Assembly (NCBI GenBank): GCA_035282925.1
Contig: DATEUW010000019.1
Span: 1 to 25,983 of the forward strand
DNA length: 25,983 nucleotides
Direction of reading: 5' to 3'
DNA from: ASMP01 sp035282925
GTDB lineage: Archaea; Nanobdellota; Nanobdellia; Pacearchaeales; GW2011-AR1
Shown: one piece after another, positions 14,687 through 22,062 of the stretch
Layout of the letters: each line of letters starts with the position of its first letter
Position numbering within the stretch: position 1 is the stretch's first letter
Made by a program: the position numbers and the translations under genes
The notes under the pieces: model-generated
What the model was told of the DNA's origin: nothing
Databases searched by the model: none
The model's input: the letters and a program-made list of their open reading frames with translations, nothing else

Positions 14687-15205
14687 ATGGAAAAAATTCA
14701 GGCCCATATCATGGGGGCTTCAATATCCAGCAATTCCCAGGACGCCTTTTCACTCTACAGGAAAAGCCATTTTGGAGAGCCTGTTGGGGAAAAAATCCAA
14801 TATTCTTTGCCAGAGGCTTTATTTTTAGCAGAAAAAGGGAAGCTGAAGGTATTCCGAGAAAAGAAAGTGTTGCCTTTCAGAGAACTAATGAAAAAGGCTT
14901 ATTCCTCTGACAGAAGAATCCACATAAAATACCCTGTCTTTAAGGATCTAAGGGAAAAAGGATATGTGGTAAAAACAGCGCTGAAGTTCGGGGCAGATTT
15001 CAGGATTTATGAACGTGGCTCCAAGCCAGGAGAGAAACATGCCAAATGGATAGTATTCTGCGACCACGAATCGGGAAAATTCACATGGCACGAGTTTTCT
15101 GCAAAAAATCGTGTTGCCCATTCGACAAAGAAAAATCTGCTTTTGGCGATAGTGGATGAAGAAGGGGATGTCAGTTATTATGAAGTAAGGTGGGCAAAGC
15201 CCTGA
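14687..15205 (+). CDS. endA: tRNA-splicing endonuclease EndA
   Basis: Cuts introns from pre-tRNA at the bulge-helix-bulge. 172 residues, the short form that works as a homotetramer. The N-terminal half (about 1-75) is the usual mixed domain. The catalytic domain begins at YPVFKDLREKGYVVKTALKFGADFRIYE (82-109) and contains the triad: Tyr108, His118 (GEKHAKWIVF) and Lys148 or Lys149 (HSTKKNLLLAIVD). None of the four tRNAs in this window has an intron, so its substrates lie elsewhere. The TATA element at 14656-14667 supports the ATG at 14687. The last bases overlap only a weak upstream extension of the next gene. Confidence 0.92.
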   Translation: MEKIQAHIMGASISSNSQDAFSLYRKSHFGEPVGEKIQYSLPEALFLAEKGKLKVFREKKVLPFRELMKKAYSSDRRIHIKYPVFKDLREKGYVVKTALKFGADFRIYERGSKPGEKHAKWIVFCDHESGKFTWHEFSAKNRVAHSTKKNLLLAIVDEEGDVSYYEVRWAKP

Positions 15206-15213
15206 ACCACAAG

Positions 15214-15224
15214 AAAATTTATAA
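15214..15224 (+). promoter_or_regulatory. TATA box that decides the 15247 start
   Basis: AAAATTTATAA is centred about 27 nt before the ATG pair at 15247/15250. It falls downstream of the longer-frame ATG at 15190, which therefore probably lies outside the transcript. Confidence 0.55.
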
Positions 15225-15246
15225 CCCTCTCAGCTTTTCTCAAAGA

Positions 15247-16137
15247 ATGATGCAAAACCCGGATGAAATAAAAGAAAGGATAATTTCTACCTTAAAATCC
15301 AAAGGACCAAGCCTTCCTGTCCACATAGCAGGAGAAATAAAATCCAGCATCCTTTTTTCCTCAGCCTTTCTTGGGGAACTCGTTTCAGAAAAAAAGGTCA
15401 AGATAAGCCATATGAGGGTCGGCAGCTCGCCTCTCTATTTTCTCGTTGGACAAGAGCCATCCTTAGAAAAGTTCTTCCAGCATCTCAGGAGCAAGGAAAA
15501 GGAAGCTTTCCTGCTTCTAAAGGAAAAGAAATTTCTCCGTGATTCTGCACAGAACCCCGCAATCCGGGTGGCTTTGAGAGAGATAAGGGATTTTGCTCTC
15601 CCTTTCAAGTCTGGAGAAGAGATAATATGGAGGTATTTTTTGGTTCCTGAATCTGAATTCAAGATTACAGAGAAGAAACCAGAAAAACTTTTAGAAATAG
15701 AAGTAAAGAAACCGGTTCTTGCGGTTGCTGAAAAAGAAACACAGAAACCTTTGGATATTTTCAGTAAAGAGAGTAAAGAAGAACCTGAAACAAAGCCAAA
15801 AAAAAGAAAATCTTACAAGAGGAGAACCCCTGGTAAAGAAAACGAATTCCTCAACAGCGTAAAAGAATTCCTCTCTGCAAATTCCATGGATTTGCTCGAT
15901 ACAAAAACTTCTGGAAGAAGAGAAATAATTCTGAGAATCGTGGATAAAGGGGAGGAAAAGCTTCTCGTGGCATATAATAAAAATAAGATTAGCGGGGATG
16001 ATATAATAAAGGCATCAAAAAAGGCTTCCAAGGAAAACCTTCCCTATATTGTTCTCGGGCTCGGAGGGCCTTTGAAAAAGATTGATAGCCTCATAGAGGC
16101 TCTAAAAGGCCTTTCCTCAATAAAAAAGGTCAAATAA
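15247..16137 (+). CDS. Unidentified protein: winged-helix-like head, basic linker, nuclease-like end
   Basis: 296 residues from the chosen start. The N-terminal 75 residues (NPDEIKERIISTLKSKGPS...VSEKKVKISHMRVGSSPLYFLVG) read as a winged-helix fold. A helical middle (about 75-145) follows, then a charged linker with PKKRKSYKRRTPGK (about 181-194). The last 95 residues alternate strands and helices (REIILRIVDKGEEKLLVAYNKNKISGDD...LPYIVLGLG) in a way that recalls a restriction-endonuclease-like core without a clear PD-(D/E)xK set. That suggests a nucleic-acid-binding protein, not a proven nuclease. The frame extends to an ATG at 15190 overlapping endA; the TATA at 15214-15224 favours 15247. It lies between endA and eS17 on one strand. 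Confidence 0.75.
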   Translation: MMQNPDEIKERIISTLKSKGPSLPVHIAGEIKSSILFSSAFLGELVSEKKVKISHMRVGSSPLYFLVGQEPSLEKFFQHLRSKEKEAFLLLKEKKFLRDSAQNPAIRVALREIRDFALPFKSGEEIIWRYFLVPESEFKITEKKPEKLLEIEVKKPVLAVAEKETQKPLDIFSKESKEEPETKPKKRKSYKRRTPGKENEFLNSVKEFLSANSMDLLDTKTSGRREIILRIVDKGEEKLLVAYNKNKISGDDIIKASKKASKENLPYIVLGLGGPLKKIDSLIEALKGLSSIKKVK

Positions 16138-16173
16138 GAATCTTTAAAAGGAGAGTTATTTTAAAAATAAAAT

Positions 16174-16359
16174 ATGGGAAAGATAAAATCAAAACTGATA
16201 AAGAGATCTGCAGAAGAACTCGTAAAAAGGGGTATAAAATTCAGCGAAGATTTTGAGAGAAATAAGAGAATTCTCGGAAATACAATGCCGAGCAAGAAGA
16301 TAAGGAACCAGATTGCGGGATATTTGTCCAGGCTGAACAGAAAAGAAAAACAGAAGTGA
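16174..16359 (+). CDS. rps17e: Ribosomal protein eS17
   Basis: A small-subunit ribosomal protein found only in archaea and eukaryotes. 61 residues, the usual archaeal length. The family pattern runs the whole length: MGKIKSKLIKRSAEELVKRG, then DFERNK and PSKKIRNQIAGYLSRL. It is highly basic. A TATA-like TCTTTAAAAGG (about 16141-16151) lies 28 nt before the ATG. It follows the winged-helix gene by 36 nt and precedes the tRNA(CAT) gene, so the stretch from endA onward is a small RNA-metabolism and translation group on the plus strand. Confidence 0.95.
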   Translation: MGKIKSKLIKRSAEELVKRGIKFSEDFERNKRILGNTMPSKKIRNQIAGYLSRLNRKEKQK

Positions 16360-16371
16360 TTTTTTCTTACA

Positions 16372-16418
16372 CCAAGACTTTTACCTTTTACTCCAAATCT
16401 TTTACCCCAAGACTTTTA
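16372..16418 (+). repeat. Three imperfect direct repeats upstream of tRNA(CAT)
   Basis: CCAAGACTTTTACC (16372-16385), CCAAATCTTTTACC (16393-16406) and CCAAGACTTTTA (16407-16418) follow one another. The last merges with the TATA box CTTTTAAAT, centred about 26 nt before the tRNA. The other copies lack the AAAT end, so they are decayed promoter copies or protein sites. Confidence 0.5.
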
Positions 16419-16441
16419 AATCAGTTATCTTTTTTAATTTC

Positions 16442-16513
16442 GGCTGCATAGTTCAGCGGTAGAACGCCTGTCTCATGAGCAGGAGGTCCCAAGTTCGACT
16501 CTTGGTGCAGCCA
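16442..16513 (+). tRNA. tRNA with anticodon CAT (elongator Met, or Ile2)
   Basis: 72 nt forming a full cloverleaf. Acceptor GGCTGCA/TGCAGCC; D stem GTTC/GAAC with a 7-nt loop; anticodon stem CCTGT/GCAGG with loop CTCATGA; T stem CCAAG/CTTGG with TTCGACT; discriminator A. The CCA end is not encoded, since the genome continues with T's. The anticodon stem lacks the three consecutive G-C pairs of initiator tRNA, so this is not the initiator. Whether C34 is kept (Met) or modified with agmatidine (Ile, AUA) cannot be told from the gene. Confidence 0.93.
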
Positions 16514-16527
16514 TTTTTCCGTAAAAA

Positions 16528-16881
16528 TTAACCAATAAAAATCCCTCGCTTATTGTCCCCTTTTTTTCTTGGTAGAATATGAAAGTGAATATGTTTTATC
16601 ACTTGTCCCGCAGACTCTCCAGTGTTAATAACAGTATTAAAACCATCTGCCTTGTATTTTTTCATTAAAATTTTTGCAGTATCCTTGACTGCAGATATAT
16701 ATCCTTTAGCGACTTCTTTATTCAAATCCATCATTGAATCAAAATGTTTCTTGGAAACAACCAATGTGTGGCCTTCTCCAACAGGATGGGCATCTAAAAA
16801 AGAAATAAAATCCTTGTTTTTATAAATTTTGTGAACAGGAATTTGCCCCGCGGCTATCTTGCAGAAAATGCAGTCTTTCAT
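16528..16881 (-). CDS. HIT-family nucleotide hydrolase (HINT-like)
   Basis: 117 residues, the standard size of HIT/HINT proteins, which hydrolyse AMP-linked compounds such as AMP-lysine or diadenosine polyphosphates. It starts CIFCKIAAGQIP, with Cys4 and Cys7 as in zinc-binding members. The VGEGHTLVVSKKH block (34-46) precedes the active-site HIHFHILP, with the triad His97, His99 and His101. The end (KKGDNKRGIFIG) is truncated relative to longer members. Its TATA-like box (about 16901-16912) overlaps the stop region of glyS, so it can be expressed alone or by read-through from glyS, 22 nt upstream. Confidence 0.94.
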   Translation of the reverse strand: MKDCIFCKIAAGQIPVHKIYKNKDFISFLDAHPVGEGHTLVVSKKHFDSMMDLNKEVAKGYISAVKDTAKILMKKYKADGFNTVINTGESAGQVIKHIHFHILPRKKGDNKRGIFIG

Positions 16882-16903
16882 TTTTTAATTAAAAAAACAT
16901 TAT

Positions 16904-18601
16904 TTAAAAATTGAATGGTTTTCCGGCCTTATCGAAGAGGACTTCGCCATTTATTATTCCTCTCAGAGTTTCCTTAATATTTGAAATTTTAACTCTTATC
17001 TGTTTTCTTGTGTCCCTTTCTCTTATCGTTACATCTTCTTTTTTAAGAGAATCGCCATCAATTGTTATGCAAAAAGGGGTTCCTATCTCGTCGTTCCTGG
17101 AGTATCTTCTTCCTATGCTTCCTGATTTGTCATAAAGCACGTTAAATTCCTGTTTTAAATCTCTGACAATCTTTTCTGCAATCTTCTCAAATTTAGATCC
17201 TTTGACAATAGGGAACACAGCCGCCTTTACAGGGGCCAAAAATGGTGGCAATTTCAATACAACATTATCCCTTGCCTTATCGTATTCGTAACCCCTTGTA
17301 AGCAATGCTAAAAATACTCTTTCCATCCCAAAAGTCGGTTCTATTACCCTTGGAATAATTTTCTTTTTAGTCTTCTCATCAAAAATCTCCAGATTTTCTT
17401 TAGATTCTTTTATATGCTGGGTTAAATCATACTGACCACGATTAGCATTCCCTGCCAACTCCTTGCTGCCAAAAGGATACTCATAATCAATATCGAATGT
17501 AGCTGAAGAATAATGTGAAAGTTCGCTCTTCATATGTTCCCTAACTTTAATCTTTTCTTTCAATCCAAGCCTCTCAAACCATATTAATTGCTCCGCCAAC
17601 CAATAAGCATGCCATTCATCAAGTTTATTTTCCCTTACCATCTCCCCAATGGTTGTCTCTCTTAATGTCTCTTTGCCTTTTTCTTGCGTCTGGGCATCTG
17701 TCAATCTTAATTTTACATTTTTGTGATCATTATCAAATAATTTGGAATTTTTTTCTTCGGGATGAATAAAAAACTCAAACTCTCCGATTGTAAACTCCCT
17801 GCTTCTGAATAAAAAATCTCTTGGAGCAATCTCATTTCTGAAGCATCTTCCAATTTGAGCTATTCCAAAAGGCAATTGTTTTCTGCTTGTTTCTTGAATG
17901 AGTCTAAAATCCATAAACATCGCCTGTGCAGTTTCACCCCTCAAATAAGCCTCGTTAGCCTCTAAAGCACCAACATTTGTCTTAAATAATAAATTGAATT
18001 CACCTTGCACTTCATAATCTCCACCACACTTTTCGCATTTAACTTTTCCCAATTCTGACTTGTCTAACTTTGTAGAATTATTGCATTTTTTACAAATGAC
18101 CGCCACATCTGAAAAACTTTCTAGATGTCCTGAAGCCTTCCAAGTTTGAGGATGACTAATTATTGAAGCCTCAATTCCAACCATATCATTTCTTTCTGTA
18201 ACAAAAAATCTCCAAAAATCATCTTTAATATTCTTAAACAGCTCCGCACCTAAAGGCCCAAAGTCCCAGAATCCGGCAAATCCCCCGTAAATTTCACTTG
18301 ACCTGAAAACAAATCCTTTCCTCTTACAGAAAGCGGCAAGCTCTTCTATAGAAATCTCTGTAGGTTTTTTAATGCCGGACAATTCTACAACTTCTTTTTT
18401 GTCTAAAAAATCCTTTTTTATTTCTTTTTTAACAAGCTTGCTCCTTTTATCTAAAATTTCCTTGGCTTTTCTTTCAGCCTCTTTTTTGCTCTTTCCAAGG
18501 TAAGCGAGGGTCTTTGTTTTTACCTTGCCATCCACCCTTCTGTTCTCATTGAGATAATAGTACCCTCTACTATGAATTTTTTTCTTAACAATAAACGCCA
18601 T
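16904..18601 (-). CDS. glyS: Glycyl-tRNA synthetase, archaeal/eukaryotic type, with N-terminal extension
   Basis: Charges tRNA-Gly as a class II dimer. From ATG 18601 it has 565 residues. The core starts near ELAAFCKRKGFVFRSSEIYGGFAGFWDFGPLG (88-118). Later come a zinc-type element (CKKC...CEKC), motif 2 around FGIAQIGRCFRNEIAPRDFLFRSREF, motif 3 at VIEPTFGMERVFLALL, and the anticodon-binding domain to the end. Residues 1 to about 65 are extra (MAFIVKKKIHSRGYYYLNEN... KVKTKTLAYLGKSKKEAERK) and resemble the short beta domain at the front of some transposases. The frame opens at GTG 18613, but the TATA box centred at 18627 puts the start at ATG 18601. Confidence 0.95.
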   Translation of the reverse strand: MAFIVKKKIHSRGYYYLNENRRVDGKVKTKTLAYLGKSKKEAERKAKEILDKRSKLVKKEIKKDFLDKKEVVELSGIKKPTEISIEELAAFCKRKGFVFRSSEIYGGFAGFWDFGPLGAELFKNIKDDFWRFFVTERNDMVGIEASIISHPQTWKASGHLESFSDVAVICKKCNNSTKLDKSELGKVKCEKCGGDYEVQGEFNLLFKTNVGALEANEAYLRGETAQAMFMDFRLIQETSRKQLPFGIAQIGRCFRNEIAPRDFLFRSREFTIGEFEFFIHPEEKNSKLFDNDHKNVKLRLTDAQTQEKGKETLRETTIGEMVRENKLDEWHAYWLAEQLIWFERLGLKEKIKVREHMKSELSHYSSATFDIDYEYPFGSKELAGNANRGQYDLTQHIKESKENLEIFDEKTKKKIIPRVIEPTFGMERVFLALLTRGYEYDKARDNVVLKLPPFLAPVKAAVFPIVKGSKFEKIAEKIVRDLKQEFNVLYDKSGSIGRRYSRNDEIGTPFCITIDGDSLKKEDVTIRERDTRKQIRVKISNIKETLRGIINGEVLFDKAGKPFNF

Positions 18602-18621
18602 TGAATTGCCCACTACATTTG

Positions 18622-18632
18622 TATATTTAAAT
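18622..18632 (-). promoter_or_regulatory. TATA box that decides the glyS start
   Basis: The minus strand reads ATTTAAATATA, centred 26 nt before the ATG at 18601. The alternative GTG at 18613 would be only 14 nt away. Confidence 0.6.
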
Positions 18633-18658
18633 CTTTTGTAGGCACTACGGAGAATAAA

Positions 18659-20248
18659 TCACTGATTGTGGAATAAATCAGAAAGAGTTTTTCCAGACTC
18701 TCTCATCTTTCTGGCAATAAAGAATACTGCTACCAAAACCAGGACAACCACAATAAGAATTATTAAGCCGCCTGCTCCTCCAACACCTTCAAAGATAGCA
18801 AAACCACCTATAGGAGCTCCGAGAGTTATCGGCTCAAGGACAGAACTCGAGTAAACCTGGGAGTTGAACGCTGCAGACAAGGTCAGGTTTCCTTCAAGGG
18901 ATTCGTTTATCGGGATATTTGCCCTGAAGTCGTCTGTCTCGTTTGCATCAACACTGCTGTTTTGAGAAGCATTTGCTACCTGTAAGCCAGAAGCATCTGC
19001 TATGGTAAAGAATATTTGCACATCCTGGTCTGCTCCTGCAAGTTCTGTGAGAGAATAATCGACCCTTACCCTGTCTTCCCTGGTTCTCTGAACATTGGTT
19101 ATGTTGAAGTCAAGCTTTTTCTGCAGGACATTGACTGTAAATGATTGACTTGTAGTTGTTTCAGCGCAGTCAACAGACAATCCAAGAGTATGGGCTTCAA
19201 CACCTGCATCTTCAGGTATATTGATTGAAAAAGAATAGGTTGACCCCTCTCCTGCATTAATATTTATTGCGCCTCCGGTAATGCTGAACCATCCAGAATC
19301 ATCCCCGGTAAGTGTGCAGGAAGTTAATGGAACTGTCCCTGTATTCTGCACAGAAACCGTCAATTGGCTTGAGCCCCCCTGATTTACATCTTGTGACTGA
19401 ATCGCTCCCAAAGAAACTTGGGTAACGGTGGGGGTTTCTTCAACAGGAATTTCTTCTGTTACTTCTTCCTCTTCGTCTGTTGTCGTCTCTTCTTCTTCAG
19501 AAACACTCACTGAAAATCCCGAAGAGGCAGAGGCATTTCCTGAAGTATCGCTGACATATACAGTAAGAGTGTTATCTCCGCCTTTATCTGCAAGATCAAA
19601 GGAATTTGTATTTGCACCAGTTGAACAAGTAATACCAGTATTTGCTACAAGCACACCGCCTGCATAATTGATATCGTACGAGCAGGTAAGATTGGCTCCT
19701 GTTCCGCCTGTGATTGTGAATACTAGAGGAAGTGCTGAAAGAGAAGTTTTTTCTCCTGAAGGTTCAGATATAGAAACAGAGACAGTTGGTTCTACGGCAG
19801 GAACAGTATAATCAACTGTAACACTTGCTAAAGTGTCATTGACAGAATCGAAAGAAGATCTGTACTGGAAATATCTTCCAGTTAAGTTTAAGTTATTTAA
19901 ATCACTGACACTGGTAAAATTAGTATCAGAGCAATCTGCAGCTGTACAATTTCTAACCTCAAATGTAACACCGCTTCCCTGCGAAACCAAACTGTTCCAT
20001 GTGGCTCCGGAACCGCCATCAAAAATTTTTGAAGTATAGTCCCCAGAAGTTTGATTGATATCAAGAACAACAGCGCTAGCATTAGAATCATATGCAACAT
20101 TTGCATAAACTCCCTCATCGAATGATGTTTGGGTATTTTGATCAAAGACTGCAAATCCTGTTGGTCCAACATTGAGATAATAAACAGTAAGAATTGCCGC
20201 GGCAACGATAAGAATGGCAAATACAGAAACACTTACCTCTCTTCTCAT
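18659..20248 (-). CDS. Surface protein with Ig-like repeats and C-terminal membrane anchor
   Basis: 529 residues. An N-terminal signal-anchor (about 7-26, then GPTGFAVFD) is followed by a long secreted region poor in Lys and rich in Ser, Thr, Asn and Asp with many N-x-S/T sites. There are at least three beta-rich segments: about 30-150, 153-247 (SVSISEPSGEKTSL to GFSVSVS) and 280-480 (CARDB-like, GGSSQLTVSVQNTGTVPLTSC). They are separated by an acidic Glu/Thr linker (about 250-275). A membrane helix (about 490-513) precedes a short basic tail. It is probably glycosylated and part of the cell envelope. The TATA-like GTTTTTAAACCC, centred 27 nt upstream, supports the ATG at 20248. No ligand is evident. 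Confidence 0.8.
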   Translation of the reverse strand: MRREVSVSVFAILIVAAAILTVYYLNVGPTGFAVFDQNTQTSFDEGVYANVAYDSNASAVVLDINQTSGDYTSKIFDGGSGATWNSLVSQGSGVTFEVRNCTAADCSDTNFTSVSDLNNLNLTGRYFQYRSSFDSVNDTLASVTVDYTVPAVEPTVSVSISEPSGEKTSLSALPLVFTITGGTGANLTCSYDINYAGGVLVANTGITCSTGANTNSFDLADKGGDNTLTVYVSDTSGNASASSGFSVSVSEEEETTTDEEEEVTEEIPVEETPTVTQVSLGAIQSQDVNQGGSSQLTVSVQNTGTVPLTSCTLTGDDSGWFSITGGAININAGEGSTYSFSINIPEDAGVEAHTLGLSVDCAETTTSQSFTVNVLQKKLDFNITNVQRTREDRVRVDYSLTELAGADQDVQIFFTIADASGLQVANASQNSSVDANETDDFRANIPINESLEGNLTLSAAFNSQVYSSSVLEPITLGAPIGGFAIFEGVGGAGGLIILIVVVLVLVAVFFIARKMRESGKTLSDLFHNQ

Positions 20249-20354
20249 CTCTTTTTTAGGGATTTCGGGTTTAAAAACTTTTTCGGGGTTTAATATAATC
20301 TTCGAATAGAGATGGTTTTAAGGTTCTTCTCATTGAAATTTTTTGAGATATGCT

Positions 20355-20774
20355 TTATTCTCCAATTATCTTAACTAACACCCTTTTATCACGCATACCG
20401 TCAAACTCTGCATAAAAGATTGACTCAAAGGGTCCAAAATCGAGATTGTTTTTTGTAATTGCAATTGTGGTTTCTCTTCCCATTATTGTTCTCCATAAAT
20501 GTGAATAGGCATTGTCTTCGCCTGTAATGTTATGCATGTATCTTTTGTCTAAGTACATCGGAGCGAGTTTTTCAAGCCATTTCCTGAAATCCTGCAATAA
20601 ACCGGGCTCATTGTCATTGATGAAAACAGAGGAAGTTATATGCATGGTATTCACGAGTGCAATGCCTTCCTTGATTCCCGACTCCTGAACAGCCTTCCTC
20701 ACATCATCGGTAATATTCACAAAATCAATTCTGGTCTTGGTATTTATTGTAAGATATTTTGTATGGATTTTCAT
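20355..20774 (-). CDS. yjbQ: YjbQ/UPF0047 family protein
   Basis: 139 residues, the normal family length. The pattern is clear: LTINTKTRIDFVNITDDVRKAV, GIALVNTMHITSSVFINDNEPGLLQDF (about 38-64), DNAYSHLWRTIMG (His about 91) and NNLDFGPFESIFYAEFDGMRDKRVLVKIIG. Some members show weak thiamine-phosphate synthase activity in bacteria; the true role is open. The reading frame extends upstream through both tRNA genes, but that part is not protein. The first Met after the tRNAs, at 20774, matches the family N-terminus. It lies 67 nt after tRNA-Cys on the same strand. A TATA-like AAAATTTAAAG (20804-20814) about 35 nt upstream could drive it separately. Confidence 0.92.
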   Translation of the reverse strand: MKIHTKYLTINTKTRIDFVNITDDVRKAVQESGIKEGIALVNTMHITSSVFINDNEPGLLQDFRKWLEKLAPMYLDKRYMHNITGEDNAYSHLWRTIMGRETTIAITKNNLDFGPFESIFYAEFDGMRDKRVLVKIIGE

Positions 20775-20833
20775 TTCGGGCTTCTTATCAAAAGGCAGGT
20801 AAGCTTTAAATTTTATGATATCAAAATTCTTTT

Positions 20834-20841
20834 TCAAAAAA
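20834..20841 (-). terminator. T-run after tRNA-Cys
   Basis: On the minus strand the bases after the tRNA-Cys discriminator are six T's followed by G, a typical archaeal intrinsic stop signal for a tRNA transcript. yjbQ lies beyond it, so that gene may depend on read-through or its own promoter. Confidence 0.4.
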
Positions 20842-20914
20842 AGCGGAGGCCGGGATTCGAACCCGGGAAAATTCGGGCTGCAGCCGAATGCAGTAACCGC
20901 TGTGCCACCTCCGC
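20842..20914 (-). tRNA. tRNA-Cys (anticodon GCA)
   Basis: 73 nt. Acceptor GCGGAGG/CCTCCGC with discriminator U, the main identity base of tRNA-Cys. D stem GCAC/CTGC with a 13-22 mismatch. Anticodon stem TTCGG/CCGAA with loop CTGCAGC. T stem CCGGG/CCCGG with TTCGAAT. No encoded CCA; a run of T's on the minus strand follows at once and probably ends transcription. Confidence 0.96.
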
Positions 20915-20915
20915 A

Positions 20916-20990
20916 TGCCCCCGGCAGGATTTGAACCTGCGACACTCAGGTTAGAAACCTGATGCTCTATCCAGGCTGAGCTACAGGGGC
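20916..20990 (-). tRNA. tRNA-Arg (anticodon TCT)
   Basis: 75 nt. Acceptor GCCCCTG/CGGGGGC (one U-G pair), discriminator A. D stem GCTC/GAGC. Anticodon stem TCAGG/CCTGA with loop TTTCTAA, reading AGA (and AGG by wobble). T stem GCAGG/CCTGC with TTCAAAT. No encoded CCA. Only one base separates it from tRNA-Cys, so both come from one precursor. A TATA-like CTTTTAAATA (about 21018-21027) lies about 33 nt upstream. Confidence 0.96.
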
Positions 20991-21038
20991 GTCTTTGTAA
21001 AAATAAGAAAGAATTCTATTTAAAAGCTTTGTCAAATT

Positions 21039-21941
21039 TTAAATTTCAACGGCATCCAAGTCGTTTGGGATTACAGAATTCCTGAAGATTTTCTTCGCCT
21101 CATTTAAAATCCTTCCGAGATTTCCCCCATATCTCTGGCTTATGTGCACTAGAAACAGTTTCCCGACTTTAGCATTTTTTGCTGCCTGGGCTGCCTGTCT
21201 TGCAGTCAGATGATGGTGCCTCTTTGCAAGATCTCTCAGCTCGTCTGTATAAGAGGCTTCGCACACAAAGGCATCTGAATCTTTGACAAACCTTGCTATT
21301 TTTTCGTTTACCTCTGTGTCCAAAACAAAGGAAATTTTTTTCGCTCTTTCAGCAAATGTCAGATTCTTAGCAAGATATTTTTTTCCGTTATAAGTGATAT
21401 TTTTTCCAGCTTTGAGCCCCTTCAGATGAGGCCCTTCCATTATCTTGTGAATTTTAAGTTTATGCTTGTCTATTTTTATCTGCCCCTTTTTAACAAAAGA
21501 ATAGGCGTTGCATGGAGTTCCATGGCGCATGGTTTCTGCTTCCAGATAAAAATCTCTGTTCTCAAAAAATTTTCCGGAAACTTCATGAATCTCAATCGGA
21601 AAACTTTCCCTAAAGGCAAAAAGTTTCAGTAATTCTCCCATCATAAATCTTGTTCCCCTGGGCCCGTAAATATTGAGGGTTTTGTTGTATCCGCTCAAAG
21701 CCAAGGTTTTCAAAAGGCCAGGAATCCCGAGGATATGGTCTGTATGCCAGTGGGTTATCAGAATTCTGGTAATTTTTCCTGGGTTCAGGGCTGCTTTTCT
21801 GAACTGCCTCTGCGTTCCCTCGCCGCAGTCAACCAAGATATTTTCTCCTTGGTATGTAAGCAAAAATGCAGGGTGGTTCCTTTTTGCGCTCGGAATAGAG
21901 TCGCTCGTTCCCAGGAAAATAATTTTTATTTTTTCAGCCAT
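21039..21941 (-). CDS. rnz: Ribonuclease Z (tRNA 3' processing)
   Basis: Removes the 3' trailer of pre-tRNA so that CCA can be added. 300 residues, the short dimeric form. The metallo-beta-lactamase motif is THWHTDH, with His64, His66, Asp68 and His69. Upstream are FLGTSDSIPSAKRNHPAFLL and the VDCGEGTQRQ motif (37-46). Further ligands follow: His144 region RHGTPCNAYSF, and Asp/His in FVLDTE and HHHLTARQAAQAAK, then LVHISQRY. The frame opens at TTG 21950, but the TATA box centred at 21966 supports ATG 21941. It lies 48 nt upstream of the tRNA-Arg/tRNA-Cys pair on the same strand. All four tRNAs here lack encoded CCA, which fits its role. Confidence 0.96.
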   Translation of the reverse strand: MAEKIKIIFLGTSDSIPSAKRNHPAFLLTYQGENILVDCGEGTQRQFRKAALNPGKITRILITHWHTDHILGIPGLLKTLALSGYNKTLNIYGPRGTRFMMGELLKLFAFRESFPIEIHEVSGKFFENRDFYLEAETMRHGTPCNAYSFVKKGQIKIDKHKLKIHKIMEGPHLKGLKAGKNITYNGKKYLAKNLTFAERAKKISFVLDTEVNEKIARFVKDSDAFVCEASYTDELRDLAKRHHHLTARQAAQAAKNAKVGKLFLVHISQRYGGNLGRILNEAKKIFRNSVIPNDLDAVEI

Positions 21942-21960
21942 GAAAGACAAAGGAAGAATT

Positions 21961-21971
21961 AATTAATAAAG
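21961..21971 (-). promoter_or_regulatory. TATA box that decides the rnz start
   Basis: The minus strand reads CTTTATTAATT, centred about 25 nt before the ATG at 21941; the TTG at 21950 would be too close. Confidence 0.55.
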
Positions 21972-22062
21972 CTAACTGAGGAGAAATTGTTAATGTGATA
22001 TAATAACTTAAACTAAGGATTATTACTAAATTTGAAGCTTCTCTTATTTAAAAATTATAAAT

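Noticed and set aside
15190..15246. Upstream start of the winged-helix gene overlapping endA
   Set aside because: The TATA box at 15214-15224 places the transcript start at the ATG pair at 15247/15250.
16442..16513. Reading the CAT tRNA as initiator tRNA-Met
   Set aside because: The anticodon stem lacks the three G-C pairs next to the loop that mark initiators.
20775..20945. N-terminal 57 codons of the long minus-strand ORF ending at 20355
   Set aside because: This part is the tRNA-Cys gene, the end of tRNA-Arg and the spacer read as protein; the YjbQ family begins at Met 20774.
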